From contig NZ_JALGRF010000002.1 in NCBI RefSeq assembly GCF_022815725.1, positions 868,001 to 932,000 of the forward strand: a stretch of 64,000 bases of DNA. Direction: 5' to 3'. The notes below the pieces were generated by a model. The model was not told the DNA's origin and searched no databases. It worked only from the letters and a program-made list of their open reading frames with translations. The DNA comes from Streptomyces sp. APSN-46.1 (GTDB lineage: Bacteria > Actinomycetota > Actinomycetes > Streptomycetales > Streptomycetaceae). Below, in pieces: positions 17,109 to 26,134 of the stretch (within the stretch, counting starts at the first letter, position 1; every line of letters starts with the position of its first letter). Position numbers and translations under genes: made by a program.

Positions 17109-17606
17109 TCAGCCGGTGAACGGCTTGACGTCGAGGATCCTGACCGTGGCCTTCTTGCCGTTCGGCAGCTCGTACTCGGCGTCCTCGCCGATCTTCTTGT
17201 CCAGCACGCCACTGCCCAGCGGGGACTGGGGGGAGTACGTCTCGAAGTCGGAGGACGCGTACTCGCGGGAGGCCAGCAGGAACTCCATGGTGTCGTCCTC
17301 GTCGCCATCGAAGGCGATCTTGACGAGCGTGCCCGGAGCCACCACGCCGTCGGAGGCGGGAGCCGTGCCGACCTTGGCGTTCTCCAGGAGCTGCGTCAGC
17401 TGCCGGACCCGGAGCTCCTGCTTGCCCTGCTCCTCCTTGGCCGCGTGGTAACCGCCGTTCTCACGCAGGTCGCCCTCCTCGCGGGCGGCCGCGATCTTGG
17501 CGGCGATCTCCGTGCGTGCGGGACCAGAGAGGTAGTCCAGCTCGGCCTTCAGCTGGTCGTACGCCGCCTGGGTCAGCCAGGTGACGCTCTCGCTCGTCTG
17601 GGTCAC
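17109..17606 (-). CDS. greA: transcription elongation factor GreA
   Basis: 165 residues. The N-terminal coiled coil with the conserved acidic tip (AAAREEGDLRENGGYHAAKE) reaches the RNA polymerase active site through the secondary channel and stimulates cleavage of backtracked RNA. The C-terminal FKBP-like domain ends YELPNGKKATVRILDVKPF. Slightly longer than the E. coli protein, as usual in actinobacteria. ATG 17606. Upstream, on the other strand, is an unassigned short frame. Confidence 0.96.
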   Translation of the reverse strand: MTQTSESVTWLTQAAYDQLKAELDYLSGPARTEIAAKIAAAREEGDLRENGGYHAAKEEQGKQELRVRQLTQLLENAKVGTAPASDGVVAPGTLVKIAFDGDEDDTMEFLLASREYASSDFETYSPQSPLGSGVLDKKIGEDAEYELPNGKKATVRILDVKPFTG

Positions 17607-17699
17607 GGGTGCTCCTCGTCGGTACAGGGGACTACAAAGCCGCCAGCGGCGGGCGAAACCACGAGCCTAACAATTCGGGAAGAAAAGGGGGAGGACACG

Positions 17700-18113
17700 A
17701 TGTGTATGAAGTGTGTCATTGCGCGCGGACGCCGTTCCAGATCCGGCGTGGCGGGGTTCGGGGCGGCTGCCGTGCCGGGCGCGGCTGCCGTGTCCGGCGG
17801 GTCAGCCGTGTCCGGGTGGGTCAGCCGTCTCCGGGCGGGTCAGGCGGGTCAGCCCGCGGAGTCGGCCGCCTGGCAGCCGACCAGCTCGATCATAGCGGCG
17901 CGGCCGGTGGTCTTCAGCGTGACCACCTCGTCCACGCGGTCCGCGCGCTGGCCGAACGTGAAGTCCGCGCGGCCCACCTCGCCGTGCTCCTTGTCCTGGG
18001 AGCTCAGGGTGCAGACACCGGTGACCGAGGCCTCCTTGCGGACCTCCAGGTGCACCTTCACCTCGGAGTCCGAGACGAGCTGGAACTTGATCACCTCGGC
18101 GCTGACGCTCTGA
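17700..18113 (+). other. candidate short coding start (MCMKC...), weak
   Basis: An AAGGGGGAGG ribosome-like site precedes ATG 17700, which opens a frame beginning MCMKCVIARGRRSRSGVAGF. The frame stays open to 18113 but the second half lies antisense to the DUF4307 gene, and the part at 17757-17860 is a GC-rich internal repeat (TGCCGTGTCCGGCGGGTCAG). A Cys-rich short peptide is possible; a full 137-aa product is not credible. Confidence 0.2.
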
Positions 18114-18262
18114 CCGGCGACGTAGTCCCAGCCGATCCAGCCGATCACACCCAGCAGGCCGACGCCCAGCACCGAGCCGAGGATCTTGAGCTTCCGGTCC
18201 GCACGCTCGTCCGCCGACCGGCCGTACCGGCCCTCGGGGAGTCCTTCGCGCACCGCGCTCAT
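17849..18262 (-). CDS. DUF4307 membrane-anchored protein
   Basis: 137 residues. A charged N-terminus (PEGRYGRSADERADRKLK) leads into one transmembrane segment (ILGSVLGVGLLGVIGWIGWD) and an extracytoplasmic beta-rich domain with two cysteines (GVCTLSS, LVGCQAAD) that may pair. This is the DUF4307 arrangement, which in actinobacteria is found next to the mycothiol amidase gene mca, here divergent at 18398. The role is unknown. Confidence 0.88.
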   Translation of the reverse strand: MSAVREGLPEGRYGRSADERADRKLKILGSVLGVGLLGVIGWIGWDYVAGQSVSAEVIKFQLVSDSEVKVHLEVRKEASVTGVCTLSSQDKEHGEVGRADFTFGQRADRVDEVVTLKTTGRAAMIELVGCQAADSAG

Positions 18263-18397
18263 GATCGTTCCTTTCGGAGAGGGGCCGGGCGTGGAGCCCG
18301 GGCGGTCTCAGATCCCGTGCCGCCCATGGAATTTTCCGTCCCCCGATTCGGTCAGTATAGAAACCGCCCACGCTGACGAATCACAGAGGATCCTGTC

Positions 18398-19279
18398 TTG
18401 ACCGAGCAGCTTCGACTGATGGCCGTCCACGCCCACCCCGACGACGAGTCGAGCAAGGGCGCGGCCACCATGGCCAAGTACGTGTCCGAGGGGGTGCCCG
18501 TGCTCGTCGTGACCTGCACCGGCGGCGAGCGCGGCTCGATCCTCAACCCCAAGCTCCAGGGGGACAAGTACATCGAGGAGAACATCCACGAGGTCCGCGC
18601 CAAGGAGATGGAGGAGGCGCGCCAGATCCTCGGCATCGACCAGGAATGGCTCGGCTACGTCGACTCCGGCCTCCCGGAGGGCGACCCGCTGCCGCCGCTG
18701 CCCGAGGGCTGCTTCGCCCTCGCGGACGTGCACGAGGCCGCCGGCGAGCTGGTGAAGAAGATCCGCGCGTTCAAGCCGCAGGTCGTCACCACGTACGACG
18801 AGAACGGCGGCTACCCGCACCCCGACCACATCATGACCCACAAGATCTCGATGGTCGCCTTCGACGGCGCGGCCGACACCGAGAAGTACCCGGAGGCCGA
18901 GTTCGGCCCGGCGTACCAGCCGCGGAAGCTCTACTACAACCAGGGCTTCAACAAGCCGCGCACCATCGCCCTGCACGAGGCGCTGCTCGCGCGCGGCCTG
19001 GAGTCCCCCTACGGGGAGTGGCTGGAGCGGTGGAAGGAGTTCGAGCGCACCGAGCGGACCCTGACCACGCACGTGCCCTGCGCGGACTTCTTCGAGATCC
19101 GCGACAAGGCCCTGGTCGCGCACGCCACGCAGATCGACCCGGACGGCGGCTGGTTCCGCGTCCCGATGGAGATCCAGAGGGAGGTCTGGCCGACGGAGGA
19201 GTACGAGCTGGCGAAGTCGCTCGTCGACACCACCCTCCCCGAGTCCGACCTCTTCGCGGGCATCCGGGACAATGCGTAG
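18398..19279 (+). CDS. mca: mycothiol S-conjugate amidase
   Basis: A 293-residue LmbE/PIG-L-fold zinc amidase. It cleaves mycothiol-toxin conjugates to a mercapturic acid (exported) and GlcN-inositol (recycled). The metal motif HPDDE starts at His13; the second motif HPDH is at 141-144. Length matches Mca rather than the shorter MshB deacetylase. The start is TTG 18398 with AGAGGA about nine bases upstream. A one-membrane-segment small protein follows within three bases and is probably cotranscribed. Confidence 0.95.
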   Translation: MTEQLRLMAVHAHPDDESSKGAATMAKYVSEGVPVLVVTCTGGERGSILNPKLQGDKYIEENIHEVRAKEMEEARQILGIDQEWLGYVDSGLPEGDPLPPLPEGCFALADVHEAAGELVKKIRAFKPQVVTTYDENGGYPHPDHIMTHKISMVAFDGAADTEKYPEAEFGPAYQPRKLYYNQGFNKPRTIALHEALLARGLESPYGEWLERWKEFERTERTLTTHVPCADFFEIRDKALVAHATQIDPDGGWFRVPMEIQREVWPTEEYELAKSLVDTTLPESDLFAGIRDNA

Positions 19280-19281
19280 CT

Positions 19282-19512
19282 ATGAGCGCTACGCAGGCAG
19301 CACTGACCGAGCTCCTTCCGCTGGCCGGTGACACCTTCGACAAGAACAAGGTGACCCCCGGAATCCTCGGCTTCCTGGTGTTCGCGGCCCTCGCCCTCGG
19401 GGTGTGGGGCCTGATGAAGTCGATGAGCCGGCACATGGGCCGGGTCGACTTCCAGGAGGCCCCGGAGCCGGCGGCCCCGTCCCCGGCCGGGGACGGGAAC
19501 CGGGCGCCGTAG
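19282..19512 (+). CDS. small single-pass membrane protein
   Basis: 76 residues beginning MSATQAALTELLPLAGDTFD, with one transmembrane segment (GILGFLVFAALALGVWGLM) and a Pro/Ala-rich cytoplasmic or extracellular tail. It starts two bases after the mca stop, so it is almost certainly in the mca transcript. No function is known to me; conserved small proteins of this form occur next to mca in Streptomyces. Confidence 0.8.
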   Translation: MSATQAALTELLPLAGDTFDKNKVTPGILGFLVFAALALGVWGLMKSMSRHMGRVDFQEAPEPAAPSPAGDGNRAP

Positions 19513-19528
19513 GTACCCCCGCGTGAAC

Positions 19529-19555
19529 GCCGCCCTCCGGAAACCGGTGGGCGGC
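19529..19555. terminator. bidirectional terminator between mca operon and STAND gene
   Basis: Stem GCCGCCCTCCGG (19529-19540) with 19544-19555, one T/T mismatch and AAA loop, between convergent stops at 19512 and 19573. Confidence 0.7.
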
Positions 19556-19572
19556 GGATTCCGCGTGCTCCG

Positions 19573-22500
19573 TCACGGGGAGGGCGCCGCGGCCGGCACC
19601 CCCATGACCTCCCGCGCGCGCAGGTCCGGGACCATCCCCAGCCGCCACGCCTGCCAGCCCTCCGCCGGATCCACCCCCCGGCCCAGGACCACCCCGTACG
19701 TCTCCAGGCAGTCCGCCAGCCGCGCGTCCCGCGCCGGGTGCGGAGCCGCCGCCAGCCGGTCCAGTTCCGCCCGGGCCTCCTCCGGGGCGGACGGCAGCGC
19801 GTACGGCAGCACCGTGCACCGCAGGAAGCGCGCCCAGTCCTCCCCGCGCCGGTCCCCGTACGAGATGAACAGCCGGACCGCCTCCTCGCACAGGTCCAGC
19901 GCCTGCGACACCCGGCCGTTGCCCGCGTCCACCACCGCCAGCTCCAGGCAGGTCCACGCCTCGCCGTGTGCCAGACCGGTCCGCCGGAAATCCGCCCGCG
20001 CGTCCACCAGCAGCTGCCGGGCGAACCCGGAGTTGCGCAGATTGCCCGTCTGCGCCGCCCGCTGGTCCCTGGTCACCCGGCCCGAGTGGTGGCGGGCGTG
20101 CGCCAGCCCGTACACGTCCCGCATCCGGGAGAACATCGTCCGGGCCCGCTCCAGCTCCCGTACCGCCGGATCGAGCTCGCCGCACTCCTCCAGCGCGTGC
20201 CCGAGGTAGTACAGCGTCCACGCCTCCCCGCGCGCGTCCTCCGCGTCCCGGTGCCGGGCCAGCGCCTCCCGCAGCCGCTCCACCGCCGCACCCGGCTCCC
20301 CGTCCAGGACACGGGCCCGGCCCAGCTGCGTCGACGCCCAGGCCTCGCCGCGGTCGTCGCGCGTGCGCCCGTACAGCTCCAGGGCCAGGCGCAGCTCCGC
20401 CTCCGCCCGGCCGACGTCGCCGAGCCGCAGGTACACCTGCCCCAGCTGGAAGTGCGCCCAGGCCTCCCCGTGCACGCTCTCGTTCTCCCGGTGCAGGGCC
20501 AGGGACCGCTCCAGCAGCGCCATCGCCTCCCCGAGGCGCGCCCGGTCACGTTCCACCGCCCCGAGGGCGTGCAGGCCCCACGCCCGGTCGCCCGCCAGCT
20601 CCGCCGGCTCCTGGAGGGCCAGGGCCTCGCGGATCCGGGCCGCCGCCTCCGTCAGGTGGCCCTGGTGGTGCAGGGTGATCCCGAGCGAGATCAGCGCCAT
20701 CCCCGCGCCCGCGTCCTGGTGGGCCTGCCGGTACTGGTCCACCACCGAGGTCAGCGTGGTGCGGGCCTTGTCCAGCTCGCCCAGCTGGCGCGCCGCGATG
20801 CCCGTACGCCACTGCACCGAGCGGGCCAGGCGCCCCTGGTCCACGGCCCGCGTCAGCTCGTTGATCTCGCCGAGCCGGTACAGGTCCCCGCGCAGCAGGC
20901 AGAAGTCGCAGAGCGCGCCCAGCAGATCCAGCACCGCCTGCTGGTCCACGCCCTCGGAGTGCCGCAGCGCCGCCGTGATGAAACTCGACTCGTCGTCCAG
21001 CCAGCGCAGCGCCGCGTCCAGGGAGGCGAAGCCGTGCCCGCCGAAGTGGTTCGCGCGGGTGGACATCTTCCCGTCGACCATCCGGATCACCGAGTCCGCG
21101 AGCAACGCGTAATTCCGGATCAGCCGCTCGTGCGCGGCCGCCGCCTCCGCCCGGTCCTCGTCGGCCGCGAGCCGCGCCGCCGCGTACGCGCGCACCGCGT
21201 CGTGCATCCGGTACCGCTCCCCGCGTACGTGGTCCAGCAGTCCCGCCCGTGCCAGCTCGCGCAGCAGCCGCCCGGCCTCCACCCGGTCCGCGTCGATCAG
21301 CGCCGCCGCGGCCGACGGGCCGAGCGAGGCCCGCCCGGCCAGGGTGAGACGCCGCAGCAGCCGCCGCCGCTCCTCGGGCAGCCGCCCGTAGGCCACCCCG
21401 AGCGCCCGCGACAACGGCCCGCCCGCACTGGCCCCGGACCCGTCAACCGCCGTGCCCGGGGTATCGGTGCCGAGGGGGGCCAGGACGCGCAGGGCCAGCG
21501 GGAGGCCGGCGGCGAGGGCGAGGAGCCGGGCGAGGGCGGGGTCGCGGGCGGGGTCGCCGGCCTCGGCCTCGGGCTCGGGCTCGTACGGGGCCGCGCCCGC
21601 CGCCGTAGCCGCCGACCGCACCAGTTCCGCGGCCGCGCCGTCCTCCAGCCGGGTCACCGGGAGCCGGTGCACCCAGGCCCGCAGATCCGCCGGCAGCTCC
21701 AGCGGCTCCCGCGCCGTCACCAGCACCAGGCTGTCGGAGCGCTCCGGCACGAGCATGCGTACCTGCGCCGCGTCCACCGCGTCGTCCAGGACCACCGTCA
21801 CCGGCTGCCCCTGGAGGTGCTGGTGGTACAGCTCCGCGAGCCGCCGTACCTGCTGCTCCGCCGACGCCCCCTCGCGGAACAGCAACTGCTCGCGCGGAGC
21901 GCCCAGCCGGTTCAGCAGGTGCAGCAGCGCCTCCCGCGTGGACAGCGGGGACTCCCCGCCGGGGGAGCCGCCCCGCAGGTCCACGACGCAGGCGCCCCGG
22001 AACTGGTCCCGCAGCGCGTGCGCCGCCCGCAGCGCCAGGGCCGTGCGGCCCACCCCGGGTTCGCCGTGCAGGACGACGACCACCGGCCGGGTCTCGGTAC
22101 TGGCCCGGGCCGCCCGCACCCACTGTTCGATCCGGATCAGCTCCGCCCGCCGCCCGGCGAACACCCCCTCCGCGAGCGGGAGCTGGCCGAACGACTGCTC
22201 CAGCATGCCGCGCCGGCGCGCCTCCGCGCTGCGGTCCGCGCCGCGCAGCTGCGGGGCGGCCGGTGTGACCGGCCGGGCCGGCCGGGGCGCCCGCGCGGCC
22301 GCCGCCACCGCCCGCTGCTGCTCAAGGAACGGCCGGATCCCGCGTACCTCCAGCGCCGTCAGCCACTGCAGCTTCAGCTGCTCGGGGCCGCCCGGCCGGC
22401 CGAGCTCGCCCGCCCGCCGGTTCGCGGCCGGCAGGTGCAGGGCCATCACCTTGGCTACCGTCGTCGCCGCCCCCGCGACGCCCACGACGGCCCCGGTGGT

Positions 22501-22836
22501 CAGCGCCGTTCCCGCCGCCACGCCGAAGGCGAGGTCCGCTCCGATGGCCGTGGCCGCCGCCACCGCCGTGACCAGCAGGGCCGTCGAGGTGTTGCCGCGC
22601 CGGAACGCCTCGCCCAGGGACTCGTTCCCGGCCGCCGCCTCGTCCAGAGCCCGTACGTACGCCTCGTACTCGGAGGCGGCGCTCGTCGCGAGCCCGTCGA
22701 GCGCCTCCCGGCCGCGCGCCAGCAGCGCCGCCCTGTCGGCCGGGGCCGCAGTGCCCGCCGCCCGCCGGACCTCTTCGTCCACGGCCCGCTCCAGCAGCCG
22801 CTCGGCCTCACCGCGATGACTGTCCCGCATCGGCAT
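19573..22836 (-). CDS. STAND NTPase with TPR repeats and N-terminal membrane hairpin
   Basis: 1087 residues. Residues about 1-80 are helical and acidic. About 84-132 is hydrophobic and glycine/alanine-rich (TALLVTAVAAATAIGADLAF, then a VVGVAGAATTVAKVM stretch), likely two membrane helices. An NB-ARC-type ATPase follows with Walker A GEPGVGRTA (258-266) and Walker B VTVVLDD (346-352). A winged-helix segment (MHDAVRAYAAARLAADEDR) and about eight TPR units (for example EAWAHFQLGQVYLRLGDVGR) fill the rest. There is no SARP DNA-binding domain as in AfsR. Such proteins sense a ligand through the TPRs. Roles range from regulation to phage defence, and which applies here is unknown. Confidence 0.85.
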   Translation of the reverse strand: MPMRDSHRGEAERLLERAVDEEVRRAAGTAAPADRAALLARGREALDGLATSAASEYEAYVRALDEAAAGNESLGEAFRRGNTSTALLVTAVAAATAIGADLAFGVAAGTALTTGAVVGVAGAATTVAKVMALHLPAANRRAGELGRPGGPEQLKLQWLTALEVRGIRPFLEQQRAVAAAARAPRPARPVTPAAPQLRGADRSAEARRRGMLEQSFGQLPLAEGVFAGRRAELIRIEQWVRAARASTETRPVVVVLHGEPGVGRTALALRAAHALRDQFRGACVVDLRGGSPGGESPLSTREALLHLLNRLGAPREQLLFREGASAEQQVRRLAELYHQHLQGQPVTVVLDDAVDAAQVRMLVPERSDSLVLVTAREPLELPADLRAWVHRLPVTRLEDGAAAELVRSAATAAGAAPYEPEPEAEAGDPARDPALARLLALAAGLPLALRVLAPLGTDTPGTAVDGSGASAGGPLSRALGVAYGRLPEERRRLLRRLTLAGRASLGPSAAAALIDADRVEAGRLLRELARAGLLDHVRGERYRMHDAVRAYAAARLAADEDRAEAAAAHERLIRNYALLADSVIRMVDGKMSTRANHFGGHGFASLDAALRWLDDESSFITAALRHSEGVDQQAVLDLLGALCDFCLLRGDLYRLGEINELTRAVDQGRLARSVQWRTGIAARQLGELDKARTTLTSVVDQYRQAHQDAGAGMALISLGITLHHQGHLTEAAARIREALALQEPAELAGDRAWGLHALGAVERDRARLGEAMALLERSLALHRENESVHGEAWAHFQLGQVYLRLGDVGRAEAELRLALELYGRTRDDRGEAWASTQLGRARVLDGEPGAAVERLREALARHRDAEDARGEAWTLYYLGHALEECGELDPAVRELERARTMFSRMRDVYGLAHARHHSGRVTRDQRAAQTGNLRNSGFARQLLVDARADFRRTGLAHGEAWTCLELAVVDAGNGRVSQALDLCEEAVRLFISYGDRRGEDWARFLRCTVLPYALPSAPEEARAELDRLAAAPHPARDARLADCLETYGVVLGRGVDPAEGWQAWRLGMVPDLRAREVMGVPAAAPSP

Positions 22837-22907
22837 CCTCCTCAGAGAGCTCCGGCAACGCGCCCCAAGTGTCCGCCGGGACGTCCGCGAACGCGAGGGA
22901 ATCTGAG

Positions 22908-23096
22908 CTAAGGGCTGAGGGGAGGAGGGTCACTTACTTCCCATTCGGGAAAGGTCAGTTGCTCTCCGCGCTTCGGGTGCGCTGCCCGCCAGGCGTCCAG
23001 CCGGTCGACCGGCCATAGCGGGGTGCGGCCGACGTACACGGCCTTGGGGAAGTCGTCGCGGCTGCTGTTGAGGTTGTAGACGTGCTGGACGGTCAC
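22908..23096 (-). CDS. small HTH (excisionase/AlpA-like) protein, N-terminus unclear
   Basis: The frame from GTG 23096 gives 62 residues (VQHVYNLNSSRDDFPKAVYV, GRTPLWPVDRLDAWRAAHPK). In-frame similarity clearly extends upstream to about 23150 (PGYADARQAAARLKV), the first helices of a MerR/AlpA-type winged-helix. No ATG/GTG start exists there, and the frame continues into the left end of the TnpB element. The 5' end was probably lost or replaced by that insertion, leaving a truncated DNA-binding protein. A natural short start at GTG 23096 would lack the recognition helix pair. Confidence 0.55.
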   Translation of the reverse strand: MTVQHVYNLNSSRDDFPKAVYVGRTPLWPVDRLDAWRAAHPKRGEQLTFPEWEVSDPPPLSP

Positions 23097-23239
23097 CTTG
23101 AGCCGGGCCGCCGCCTGCCGAGCATCCGCATACCCCGGGATCTTCGCTGTCCTGCGGATTGACCTATCGAGTTTTCGGAAGCTGACCTCACGAAAGAATG
23201 TACTGTAAGTGAGTTCAGTGTGACGGGGGGTGATGAGTT

Positions 23240-25243
23240 GTGCGGGCTGCCCAGACGCGGAAGTTCCGGGGCAAGAACAAGGCCCCGAAGTGGAAGAAGC
23301 CCGACGACGGGATGGTGTCCGTGATGGTGCTGCCGCTGGCCGTCACCGACCCCGTCGATATCGCCCGGCTGGAGAAGCTGTTCTCCGCGATGTGGTCGAT
23401 CAAGCGGGCTGTCCAGCGTGATGCCCGCGCCAAGGTCGATGCCTACTGGTCCGCCTTCCACGAGAGGGACGAGCACGGGGCGAAGGCCGTACGGCTGCGC
23501 CTCGGCCTCTCCCGCGAAGCGCTGGAACGCAGCGCCTACAAGCACCTCGAAGACTCGGGGCACTTGAAGCACCACGCCTCGAAGGCCCTGGCCATGCACA
23601 TGGCTGACGAGGTGTGGAACGGCGTGCAGCGTCACCTGTTCCCCGACGCCACCGGACAGCGCTTCGGCCGCCCCAAGGTCGGACGCTGGCACGACTTCAC
23701 CCGCATTCCGGGCCGCGCCCGCTCCCACACCACCGAGAACAAATGGGAGACCTTCCGCCTCGTCGGCACCCTCCACGGCCACGTCACGGCCTACACCGAC
23801 GGCGGCCGACACGCGCTGATGTAGCCTCGGACGATGCCGAAGCCGACACTGCCGGACGGCAAGGTGCCCACGGGCAAGACGACCGCCGCCGGGAAGCCGG
23901 GAACGCGCCGGGCGAACTGGTGGGACCACACCGGCCCTCTGGCCGTCGTCTTCGCCGGAGGCCCCGAAGGTAAGCGCGGTGACCTCGTACTCCCCGTCCG
24001 CATCCCCCAGGGCGCGGGCCAGTGGGAGCGCGTACAGCACTTCCTCGGCAATCCCGGCCGCTGGCACAAGATCGACCTCGTACGCCGCCGCAAGGCCAGC
24101 GCTCCGGGCGGCTGGGCCTACGAGGCACACCTGATGGTCCTCGGCCCCGGCTACACCGCCCCGGACGTGCGCGCCATGCGCGAGCAGGCTGCCGAGCTGG
24201 AGCGGATCGGCGGGGTGGACGGCAACGTCTCCAACCTCTCCGTCGTCTCCTTCCCCGCCGACCTCACCGGCGGCAAGCCGGTCTCCACCGAGATCACGCT
24301 GACCGAGGAGGAGCGGGCGCGGCTGGAGAAGGCCGCGAAGAAGCGGCGGGGCCGTGCCAGGGCGCTGGAGCGCTCCCGCAGGGCGACGAACACCGCGCAG
24401 TACGGGCTGTCGAAGAAGCAGGCCCGTAGGGCGGAGCGTCGTACCACCAAGGGACTCGCCCCGAAGGCCGTGACCGTCCCCGGCGGTGCCCGTGACGCAC
24501 GGTCCGATGGTGTTCCGAAGCAGGCGTTCCGCCGCGACCAGCTCTCCGCCAACTACCGGACCCAGCGCGCCCGCCAGGCCGAGCACGCCGCTTCGCTGGC
24601 CGAGCACCGCCGACACCGAGCCCGCCAGGTGGCGCGGGAGATCATCGCCGCCCACGGTCCCGTGCTCGTCGTGGAGGACTGCGACATCCGCACGTGGTAC
24701 CGGCTGTGGGGCAAGCGCCTCTCCCAGACCACACCCGGCATGCTCATTTCCGCCCTCAAGGTCGAGTGCGAAGCCGCAGGGGGCCGCCTGGTGCGAGCCT
24801 CTACCTGGTCAACGGCTCTGTCGCAGTACTGCCTGTGCGGCGAGCGCGTGAAGAAGACCCTCCGTGACCGTGAGCACAAGTGCATCGCCTGCGGCCTGGT
24901 AGGCAAGCGCGACCTCGTATCCGCAGCCCTCGCCGCGTTCGTCCGCTTCACCGACGTGGACGACCCCAAGACCGCGTACCTGGACACCACACTCTCCCGG
25001 CACGCACAGATCACGTATTCCGAAGCGCTGGAAGAAGCGCTGCGGGAGTCAACCACACCGAGCCCGAAACCGCCCCGGCGGCCGGGTCGCGTGGCAGTCC
25101 CACGGCAACGCCGTGGGACCTCTGCTCCCCGAACCGCCGGACAACGGAACCGAGCAACCCCGGATGAGACACGCCTCGTGCGTGACCACGCCGGGAAGCC
25201 CGGTCCCCGCACGGCGTGCAGTCCACAGCTCACCCTCTGGTGA
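23240..25243 (+). pseudogene. tnpB: tnpB RNA-guided nuclease gene with one in-frame amber stop
   Basis: Two open stretches, 23240-23824 and 23834-25243, are in the same frame and separated by a single TAG at 23822-23824. Together they make a normal-length protein of about 667 residues. Numbering across the stop, the RuvC residues are all present: Asp327 (GVDGNVS), Glu479 (VVED), Asp558 (KRDLVSA). The zinc ribbon has Cys531/Cys533 and Cys548/Cys551. The start is GTG 23240 after a run of seven G. TAG could come from CAG by one change. Readthrough, or restart at ATG 23834, could still give the RuvC half. Confidence 0.75.
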
Positions 25244-25262
25244 ATTGCGGATCAAGTCTTAG
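25090..25262 (+). ncRNA. predicted TnpB omega-RNA (3' end of element)
   Basis: Hairpins overlap the end of the tnpB frame, as in known TnpB omega-RNAs: a perfect 10-bp stem GTCCCACGGC (25097-25106)/25110-25119 with AAC loop; CACGC (25170-25174)/GCGTG (25180-25184); CCGGG (25191-25195)/CCCGG (25199-25203); and TCACC (25230-25234)/GGTGA (25239-25243), which includes the stop codon. A guide would be the flanking sequence after about 25244-25250. Boundaries are inferred. Confidence 0.45.
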
Positions 25263-25349
25263 TTCAGAGGGAGCGGGCAGGGCAGGCGTGAGGTCAAGGC
25301 GAGCCGCATCCAGGGGAGTTCGCCGTCGGGACACCCCTACGCTGGGCCG

Positions 25350-26087
25350 ATGAGCCGACGGTGGGGGACCCTGACGCTGTGCGCGGCGCTGCTGTTACTG
25401 GCAACCGGGTGTGAACGGCCGCCGTCCGCAGCCGGGTTCGCGGTGGCGTACGAGGAACCGGACGCGGCCGCCCGCGACGACGCCCGGTTCCTGCGCGAGC
25501 GGGGGATCGCGGAGGCGGCCGCGGCGGCGCTGAACGGCTACGTGGACCTCCCGTACCGGGTCACCGTCCTCGCCCTCTCCTGCGGGGGCGAGGGCTCCGG
25601 CTATGACCCCGCGACCCGGCGGATCGAGCTCTGCTACGAGGACCTGACCGAGGAGCGGGAGCTCTTCGAGGCGGCCGGCCGGGGCCCCGCCGACGAGGAG
25701 GCCGCCGCCGTCATGACCGAGACCGTCTACCACGAGGCGGGCCACGCGCTGGCCGCCGCGCGAGGCCTGCGGTTCGACGGCGACCGGGCCGAGGAGGACG
25801 CCGCCGACCGGTTCGCCGCGCTGATGCTGATCCGCGAGGGCCCGGACGGCGAGCGCAAACTCCGTATCGCCGCCGAGGCGTACGACCTCACGGCCGCGGA
25901 GCCGGCGGACCCCGGGCCCGACGAGCACGCACCGCCCGCCGCCCGCGCGGCCGCCCACCGCTGCCTCCTGCACGGCGCGGCCCCGCAGCGCCACCCCGAC
26001 CTGGCCGCCCGCACCCGGGGCTGCGCCCCCGCCTGGCCCGAGGCCCGCGATGCGTGGACCCGGGACCTGGCCCCGCTACTCAAGTGA
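25350..26087 (+). CDS. DUF4344 metallopeptidase-like lipoprotein
   Basis: 245 residues. A lipoprotein signal peptide ends in LATGC with the acylated Cys at 21. HEAGH at 128-132 plus an acidic third-ligand region (RAEEDAADRF, about 146-155) match the DUF4344 family of putative zinc peptidases. Four further cysteines may form disulfides outside the membrane. It is followed 48 bases later by another lipoprotein gene on the same strand, so the two may be cotranscribed. The substrate is unknown. Confidence 0.85.
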   Translation: MSRRWGTLTLCAALLLLATGCERPPSAAGFAVAYEEPDAAARDDARFLRERGIAEAAAAALNGYVDLPYRVTVLALSCGGEGSGYDPATRRIELCYEDLTEERELFEAAGRGPADEEAAAVMTETVYHEAGHALAAARGLRFDGDRAEEDAADRFAALMLIREGPDGERKLRIAAEAYDLTAAEPADPGPDEHAPPAARAAAHRCLLHGAAPQRHPDLAARTRGCAPAWPEARDAWTRDLAPLLK

Positions 26088-26134
26088 CCCTCGTACACTC
26101 CTCCAAGATCCAACTGTGCGGCCGAGGAGACCTG

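Larger units (their letters stand above)
23164..25262 (+). mobile_element. TnpB-only IS605/IS607-like element (approximate ends)
   Basis: It contains the broken tnpB gene and its structured 3' tail. The left end is placed after ATTGAC (23158-23163), where the small HTH gene loses similarity; TTGAC resembles the TTGAT-type target motifs of this group. The right end is placed just after the last hairpin and stop (25230-25250). There is no tnpA transposase, so it would depend on one elsewhere. Ends are estimates only. Confidence 0.45.

Noticed and set aside
19738..22911. A 1057-codon plus-strand frame
   Set aside because: Antisense shadow of the STAND ATPase; Arg/Pro/Gln-rich with no domain.
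22902..25268. Short inverted similarity TCTGAGCTAAG / CTTAGTTCAGA as transposon ends
   Set aside because: Only 10 of 11 bases match, no target duplication, and it would include the HTH gene; chance is likely.
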